Source: an uncultured Ilumatobacter sp.
GTDB taxonomy: Bacteria; Actinomycetota; Acidimicrobiia; Acidimicrobiales; Ilumatobacteraceae
Length of the DNA stretch: 10,827 nt
Assembly (NCBI GenBank): GCA_937891565.1
Contig: CALAHA010000384.1
Span: 1-10,827, forward strand
Reading direction: 5' to 3'
Shown here: one piece after another, positions 6,752 to 10,827 of the stretch
Numbering within the stretch: position 1 is the stretch's first letter
Layout of the letters: every line of letters starts with the position of its first letter
Notes under the pieces: generated by a model
Seen by the model: only the letters and a program-made list of their open reading frames with translations
Told to the model about the DNA's origin: nothing
The model's database searches: none
Position numbers and translations under genes: made by a program

Positions 6752-7537
6752 TTAGCGCTGCGAGACGTGCCAGCGAAGGGCCGCACGCTCAATTGCAGCG
6801 ATGATGCCAAGCCCGATGAGTCCGAGCGCTGCGGTGGTGACAATGGTGGCCCAGAGCGTGGGTCCGTTGTTAAATGCTGCGGCTCGTTTGCCCGCTGCGC
6901 CGAGCCCCTCGTTCGACAGCGCGGCACCTTCGCTGAAGTACGCCGCAGCAAGGCCAAGGCCCACGGCGAACCGGGCAGTCGTGAAGATGGATGGCAGCGC
7001 GGCCGGCAGCCGGAGGCGGAAGAGCACGTCGATCCGGCGGGCATCGATCGAAGCAAACAGCTCCCGTGCTGACTGATCAGCGGACTTCATGCCGCCGACG
7101 ACGCCAAACGTGAAAATCGGCAAAGACGTAAACGCGACCATGAAGACGATCGGTGCCTCGCCGAAGTTGAGCCACGTGACAACTGAGGTGACGTAGGCAA
7201 CCCACGGAGTGACAAGGATGAAGACGAGGACCGGTTGTGTTGCCTCCTCGATGAATCGGGCCGAAGCCATCGCAGCTCCAATACCGATCGACACAATCAG
7301 CGAGATGACCAAACCGATCACCATGTGGCGACCCGTGACCACAGCGTTTTCGATGAAGAAGCCCGGTGTGGCCATGAGTTCAGTGCCGATCTCCGAAGGC
7401 GCAAGCAGCACGAACGGCCGGACATCAAAAATCCGAACGAGGGCTTCCCAGAGTCCAGCGAACACGACGACGCCGACAAACGGGGCGATCCACCAGGTGC
7501 GCAGCACGTGCGTCGTGATCGGGTTCAGTTTGGTCAT
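6752..7537 (-). CDS. ABC transporter permease, MetI-like (SsuC/ThiX type)
   Basis: This is the inner-membrane channel subunit of the importer, 261 residues, about the family norm. Hydrophobic segments can be seen at IAPFVGVVVFAGLWEALV, MVIGLVISLIVSIGIGAAMA, PVLVFILVTPWVAYVTSVV, IVFMVAFTSLPIFTFGVVGG and near the C-terminus IVTTAALGLIGLGIIAAI. The EAA-loop equivalent reads ARELFASIDARRIDVLFRLRLP, with the terminal RLPAALP typical of the cytoplasmic loop that docks on the ATPase. Its ATG 7537 overlaps the ATPase stop by four bases (ATGA), indicating translational coupling. It is followed by the binding-protein gene after 181 bases. Confidence 0.93.
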   Translation of the reverse strand: MTKLNPITTHVLRTWWIAPFVGVVVFAGLWEALVRIFDVRPFVLLAPSEIGTELMATPGFFIENAVVTGRHMVIGLVISLIVSIGIGAAMASARFIEEATQPVLVFILVTPWVAYVTSVVTWLNFGEAPIVFMVAFTSLPIFTFGVVGGMKSADQSARELFASIDARRIDVLFRLRLPAALPSIFTTARFAVGLGLAAAYFSEGAALSNEGLGAAGKRAAAFNNGPTLWATIVTTAALGLIGLGIIAAIERAALRWHVSQR

Positions 7538-8322
7538 GACCCAGATCGGCTCTTGCTGAGCTCGTGCCGCAGTTGCCGGGTGATTGCAAAAAACTCCGGT
7601 TCGTCCTCAAGCTCGGGTTGTCGAGGGCGTTCGAGTGGTACGTCGATGAGTTGCGTGATCCGGCCAGGACGACCGGACATCACAACAATACGATCGGAGA
7701 GAAACACGGCCTCAGAGATCGAGTGCGTGACGAAAACCAGCGTCGAGCTGCGCTGATCTCGGAGTTGGACGAGGAGATGGCGCATATCGGCTCGGGTGAG
7801 CTCATCGAGAGCAGCGAACGGCTCATCCATCAGAATGAGCGGGGCGTCGAGTGCGAAGGCGCGGACAAGGCCGACCCGCTGCTGCATCCCGCCGGACAGT
7901 TCGTGTGGATACGCCTCGGTAAAGTCGCCGAGCCCGACCGATTGGAGGAGTTCGTTGACACTAGCCGAGTTCTTTGTGCCAGCGTTCGGGTTCACGTCGA
8001 GGAGGACGCGAGCGTTGGCGGCGACCGTTCGCCAAGGCAGCAGTGCTGGCGCTTGCGGGACGAAAGCAATCTGCTTACGTGACCGCGTTTCGGCTGGGAG
8101 CTGTCCGTCGATCGTGATCGAGCCGCTGGTGGTGTTCTCTAAGCCAGCAATGAGGCGGAGCAATGTTGTTTTGCCGCACCCGGACGGCCCGAGCAGGGTG
8201 ACCGCCTCGCCCGCTTCGATCTCGAGGTCAACCGATGCGAGCGCAACGACGGGCCCGGGGCCACGTCGGCCACGGCTCGCAAAGGTCTTGGAGACCTTCG
8301 AAATTGAAACAGCGCCGAGCAC
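7534..8322 (-). CDS. ABC transporter ATP-binding protein (SsuB/TauB/ThiZ type)
   Basis: This cytoplasmic ATPase powers the importer. From GTG 8322 it is 262 residues, with Walker A GPSGCGKT (45-52), Q-loop Gln90 followed by APALLPWRTV, signature LSGGMQQ (142-148), Walker B LILMDEP (162-168), D-loop ALD and H-loop His200. The LLPWRTV stretch is typical of SsuB/TauB-like nitrate, sulfonate and thiamine-precursor importers. The start is uncertain: the frame stays open to 8817 across rpsO on the other strand, and no good ribosome binding site precedes GTG 8322. GTG 8469 would add 49 residues unlike the family, so 8322 is preferred because it places the domain start (SISKVSKTF) near the N-terminus. 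This is the first gene of the minus-strand cassette. Confidence 0.9.
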   Translation of the reverse strand: MLGAVSISKVSKTFASRGRRGPGPVVALASVDLEIEAGEAVTLLGPSGCGKTTLLRLIAGLENTTSGSITIDGQLPAETRSRKQIAFVPQAPALLPWRTVAANARVLLDVNPNAGTKNSASVNELLQSVGLGDFTEAYPHELSGGMQQRVGLVRAFALDAPLILMDEPFAALDELTRADMRHLLVQLRDQRSSTLVFVTHSISEAVFLSDRIVVMSGRPGRITQLIDVPLERPRQPELEDEPEFFAITRQLRHELSKSRSGS

Positions 8323-8369
8323 TTTGGCGAGCGTAACGGTGCTGTTCCCCTCGGCGTGGGTTCGGCTCG

Positions 8370-8398
8370 TTGTGGCTGCGTCAGTCGCGCCGTAGTAT
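8370..8398 (+). promoter_or_regulatory. Possible rpsO promoter
   Basis: TTGTGG (8370-8375) and TAGTAT (8393-8398) are separated by 17 bases, matching a housekeeping sigma-factor layout with a TANNNT-type -10. Transcription would start near 8405, leaving a leader of about 100 bases before rpsO. It lies in the 183-base divergent region between the ABC ATPase gene and rpsO, where a promoter is needed because the upstream genes run the other way. No clear promoter was found for the minus-strand cassette. Confidence 0.4.
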
Positions 8399-8490
8399 TG
8401 CCGAGTCCGTTCAGGCTTTGGCGTGGGCGCGATGCAGATCGGCTCATCCGAGCCGGCTGCGACCTCCACAACGGTCAGCGTGATGCTGAC

Positions 8491-8498
8491 GAGGAAGG
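8491..8498 (+). promoter_or_regulatory. Ribosome binding site of rpsO
   Basis: GAGGAAGG lies seven bases before ATG 8506. The frame is open upstream to 8356, so this strong site decides the start. Confidence 0.85.
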
Positions 8499-8505
8499 CA
8501 GTCTT

Positions 8506-8763
8506 ATGCCCAACAAGGTTGAGACCATCGAAAACAACCGGATCCACGAAACTGACACCGGGTCCCCCGAGGTGCAGATCGCGCTCATGACCGAGCGGAT
8601 CACCCACCTGACACAGCATCTGAAGATGCACAAGAAGGACCACCACAGCCGTCGTGGCCTCTTGATGATCGTCGGCCGCCGCCGCCGCATGCTCGACTAT
8701 GTCAAGGGCATCGACATAGAGCGCTACCGCAAAATCATCGCAGACCTCGGCCTTCGGAGGTAG
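8506..8763 (+). CDS. rpsO: 30S ribosomal protein S15
   Basis: S15 binds the central domain of 16S rRNA early in 30S assembly and contributes to an intersubunit bridge. The 85-residue product has the family core: TGSPEVQIALMTERITHLTQHLK, the HKKDHHSRRGLL motif, and the C-terminal RRRMLDYVKGIDIERYRKII helix. It is only a few residues shorter than the usual 88-89. It lies upstream of pnp, as in most bacteria, but here it is cut off from ribF by the minus-strand ABC cassette, so it presumably uses its own promoter. Confidence 0.97.
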   Translation: MPNKVETIENNRIHETDTGSPEVQIALMTERITHLTQHLKMHKKDHHSRRGLLMIVGRRRRMLDYVKGIDIERYRKIIADLGLRR

Positions 8764-9112
8764 TTCGCTGAGGCGGGCCAGCTTTCCCTCTCGGTTTCTT
8801 TGCGTGTGGAAAGCCATGTTTCCGTCTGAGTAGATCAGAAAGAGAATTTGATTGAAACGGCTGCTCGCTTCGGCGAGTGGCCGTTTCGCATTTCTGGGGT
8901 CCGCGTGTTGTTGCGGCCACTCTGGTTACACTGGTCTCTGGCCGGAACGTCCGGTCGACGGAGTTCTGGCGCTTGTTGCCGGTGGATGGCTCCGAGATGT
9001 CGTGCGGAGTCTTTGATTTCAAGCCGTCGATCTCGGGTCAGACCTGGGAACCGGCTCCTTTCTTCGCACAGAAGCCACGCGGCAGGGTGTCGCGTGATCG
9101 AAAGGAACCATC
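8764..9112. other. Structured 349-base rpsO-pnp spacer
   Basis: No convincing gene is present. Several inverted repeats can be seen: GCTTTCC/GGAAAGC (8781-8787 with 8808-8814), TCTGA/TCAGA (8825-8829 with 8835-8839), the strong hairpin at 8854-8887, CGGCCA/TGGCCG (8914-8919 with 8939-8944) and CCGGA/TCCGG (8942-8946 with 8950-8954). The last two overlap and so would be alternatives. The stretch probably serves as rpsO 3' end and pnp leader. Enterobacterial pnp leaders are RNase III targets; whether that applies here is inference. Confidence 0.5.
8854..8887 (+). terminator. Strong UUCG-capped hairpin after rpsO
   Basis: GAAACGGCTGCTCGC (8854-8868) and GCGAGTGGCCGTTTC (8873-8887) form a continuous 15-pair stem, with two G-U wobbles in the middle, closed by a TTCG tetraloop (8869-8872). 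UUCG tetraloops are exceptionally stable. Only a weak GCATTTCT follows, so termination may be partial. The hairpin may equally be a processing or stabilising structure between rpsO and pnp. Confidence 0.6.
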
Positions 9113-10827
9113 ATGGCTGAAGCCATTACCGTGTCCGGGCCCATTTCGGGGACCGACAAGACACTCATCTTTGAAACGGGCAGGTTTGCCCCCCAGTCGA
9201 TGGGTGCCGTCGTGGCATCGATCGGCGCAACACAAGTACTGACCACTGCGAACGCAGCGAAGTCCGTCCGTGAGGGCATGGACTTCTTCCCGCTCACGGT
9301 TGACGTCGAAGAGCGCGCTTACGCCGCAGGCAAGATCCCTGGATCCTTCTTCCGTCGTGAAGGCCGCCCGACCGAGGACGCGATCCTCACCTGCCGCCTC
9401 ACCGACCGGCCGTTGCGACCCTCATTCCCTGAGGGTTTCCGCCACGAGACGCAGGTTGTTACCACTGTCCTCGGTGCTGACCAGTCAAACCCACACGACG
9501 TGCTCTCGATCAACGCAGCCTCCGCTGCACTGATGATCTCTGGCATCCCGTTCGACGGTCCGCTTGGCACCGTCCGCCTGGCCTACAGCCAGGAAGGCGA
9601 ATGGATCCCGCATCCGACCTACGAAGAGTCCGAGAACGGCACCTTCGAGATCGTCATCGCCGGCCGTGAGCTGGAAGACGGCGACGTCGCCGTGATGATG
9701 GTCGAAGCCGGTGGCTCCGAGAACGCGTTCTACTACTACGACGATGGCGCCAAGAAGGTCACCGAAGAAGTTCTCGGCGACGCCCTCCAGGCATGCAAGG
9801 TGTGGATCAAGGAATCGATCGCACTGCAGCGCCAACTCGTTGCGTCGGTCATCGCCACCCACGGCCCGATCGAGCAGATGTCCTGGACCCCGGTCCTCGA
9901 CTACACCCCCGAAATCTTCGATGCTGTCGAAAAGATCGGCGCCAAGGGCATGGCGCCCGCTGTCAAGATCGCTGCCAAGGGCGAGCGCAACGCCGCCGTC
10001 GACGCAGTCGCTGCTGACTGTGTCGCGCAGCTCTGTGGTGACGACGGTGAGTTCCCCGGCCAGTCCAAGATGGTCAAGGAAGCCGTTCGCTCCCTCATGA
10101 AGAAGATGGTGCGTCGCCGCGTTCTCGACGAAGGTATTCGTATCGACGGTCGAGCGCCTGGCGATCTCCGTGAGGTGACCGCCGAGGTCGGCGTGCTCGC
10201 AAGTGCACACGGCTCCGGCCTGTTCCAGCGTGGCGAGACTCAGGTCATGAACGTTCTCACGATGGCAATGCCGCGGATGAACCAGATGATCGATTCGCTG
10301 TCGCCGAACGACACGAAGCGTTACCTGCACCACTACAACATGCCGCCGTGGGCCAACGGCGAGACCGGCCGCGTCGGTTCGCCGAAGCGCCGCGAAATCG
10401 GCCATGGCGCCCTCGCAGCCCGGGCCGTCCTGCCTGTCATCCCGAACCAGCAAGACTTCGCGTACACGCTGCGCCTCGTCTCCGAGGTCATGGCTTCCAA
10501 CGGCTCGACCTCCATGGGTTCGGTCTGTGCTTCCAGCCTCTCGCTGATGGATGCCGGCGTGCCGGTGCGTAGTCACGTGTCGGGTATTGCTATGGGCCTC
10601 ATCTACGAGGACGGCAAGTACATCACGCTGACCGACATCCTCGGTGCCGAAGACGCCATGGGCGACATGGACTTCAAGGTCGCTGGTACCGAAGATGCCA
10701 TCACGGCCCTGCAGCTCGACACCAAGATCGACGGCATCCCCGCCGACGTGCTGTCCGCCGCATTGGCTCAGGCTCGTGTCGCTCGCCTCGAAATTCTCGA
10801 AGTGATGAATGCGTGCCTCCCGGCCAC
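9113..10827 (+). CDS. pnp: Polyribonucleotide nucleotidyltransferase (3'-truncated)
   Basis: PNPase degrades RNA 3' to 5' by phosphorolysis and can also add nucleotides. The visible 571 codons cover both RNase PH-like domains and the all-helical linker; the KH and S1 RNA-binding domains lie beyond the window. The first PH domain shows FFPLTVDVEERAYAAGKIPG, SFFRREGRPTEDAILTCR and LTDRPLRPSFP. The second shows FQRGETQVMNVLT, SNGSTSMGSVCASSLSLMDAG and DILGAEDAMGDMDFKVAGT. Asp514 and Asp520 in that last motif match the catalytic Asp pair (486 and 492 in E. coli). ATG 9113 is preceded by AAAGGA (9101-9106) six bases upstream. The frame is open to the right edge, so the gene is unbroken but incomplete. 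Confidence 0.97.
   Translation, partial: MAEAITVSGPISGTDKTLIFETGRFAPQSMGAVVASIGATQVLTTANAAKSVREGMDFFPLTVDVEERAYAAGKIPGSFFRREGRPTEDAILTCRLTDRPLRPSFPEGFRHETQVVTTVLGADQSNPHDVLSINAASAALMISGIPFDGPLGTVRLAYSQEGEWIPHPTYEESENGTFEIVIAGRELEDGDVAVMMVEAGGSENAFYYYDDGAKKVTEEVLGDALQACKVWIKESIALQRQLVASVIATHGPIEQMSWTPVLDYTPEIFDAVEKIGAKGMAPAVKIAAKGERNAAVDAVAADCVAQLCGDDGEFPGQSKMVKEAVRSLMKKMVRRRVLDEGIRIDGRAPGDLREVTAEVGVLASAHGSGLFQRGETQVMNVLTMAMPRMNQMIDSLSPNDTKRYLHHYNMPPWANGETGRVGSPKRREIGHGALAARAVLPVIPNQQDFAYTLRLVSEVMASNGSTSMGSVCASSLSLMDAGVPVRSHVSGIAMGLIYEDGKYITLTDILGAEDAMGDMDFKVAGTEDAITALQLDTKIDGIPADVLSAALAQARVARLEILEVMNACLPA

Noticed and set aside
6571..8505. TPP riboswitch (thi-box) for the NMT1/THI5-like transporter
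   Set aside because: I looked in the 6571-6751 and 8323-8505 gaps for CTGAGA and ACCTGATCTGG-like segments on the minus strand and saw none, so thiamine specificity is not supported.
8323..8817. N-terminal extension of the ABC ATPase frame across rpsO on the minus strand
   Set aside because: The extension is antisense to rpsO, has no ABC family content, and the ATPase domain begins just after GTG 8322. High GC keeps the frame open by chance.
8908..8932. pnp promoter TTGTTG ... TACACT
   Set aside because: The spacing is 13 bases, too short for a normal promoter, and no better -35 lies 16-18 bases upstream of TACACT.
9485..10576. 363-residue minus-strand ORF antisense to pnp
   Set aside because: The + strand encodes an unmistakable PNPase through this whole stretch; the antisense frame shows only composition-driven sequence.

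Overview
The window looks like a chromosomal segment of a high-GC actinobacterium. Acidimicrobiia (Ilumatobacter-like) is my best guess from protein style and gene content, but that is an inference and not a database result. The backbone is the conserved translation and RNA-processing cluster infB - rbfA - truB - ribF - rpsO - pnp, all on the + strand. infB is cut at the left edge and pnp at the right edge.

Layout: (1) Bases 2-2302 encode IF2 without its N-terminal start. (2) Bases 2303-3082 hold an extra gene between infB and rbfA, bracketed by two unrelated palindromes (2311-2356 and 3031-3063). (3) Bases 3083-5382 encode RbfA, TruB and RibF in a compact + strand run. (4) Bases 5404-8322 hold a minus-strand ABC importer cassette (ATPase, then permease, then NMT1/THI5-like lipoprotein in transcription order), placed between ribF and rpsO. 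(5) Bases 8323-8505 are a divergent promoter region. (6) Bases 8506-10827 hold rpsO, a structured 349-base spacer with a strong UUCG hairpin, and pnp.

The main discovery is the gene at 2372-3031. A conventional ORF caller would start it at GTG 2459 and give a headless 190-residue hypothetical protein. Reading upstream in the same frame shows ATG 2372 and an otherwise intact thioredoxin-fold N-terminus, interrupted only by TGA 2429-2431. That TGA sits exactly where proteins of the Rv2466c type (DsbA-like, mycothiol-dependent nitroreductase) carry the catalytic Cys of their CPWC/CPWA motif. The gene therefore reads as a selenoprotein with a U-P-W-A active site. A stem-loop with the layout of a bacterial SECIS (apical GUU loop, U-U interruption, loop 22 nt after the TGA) follows at 2445-2465. 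The protein has no Cys, so Sec20 would be its only thiol/selenol group.

Functionally, the + strand genes cover translation initiation (IF2), 30S maturation (RbfA), tRNA U55 pseudouridylation (TruB), FMN/FAD synthesis (RibF), ribosomal protein S15 and RNA turnover (PNPase). The ABC cassette and the candidate selenoprotein are accessory genes set into this conserved array.
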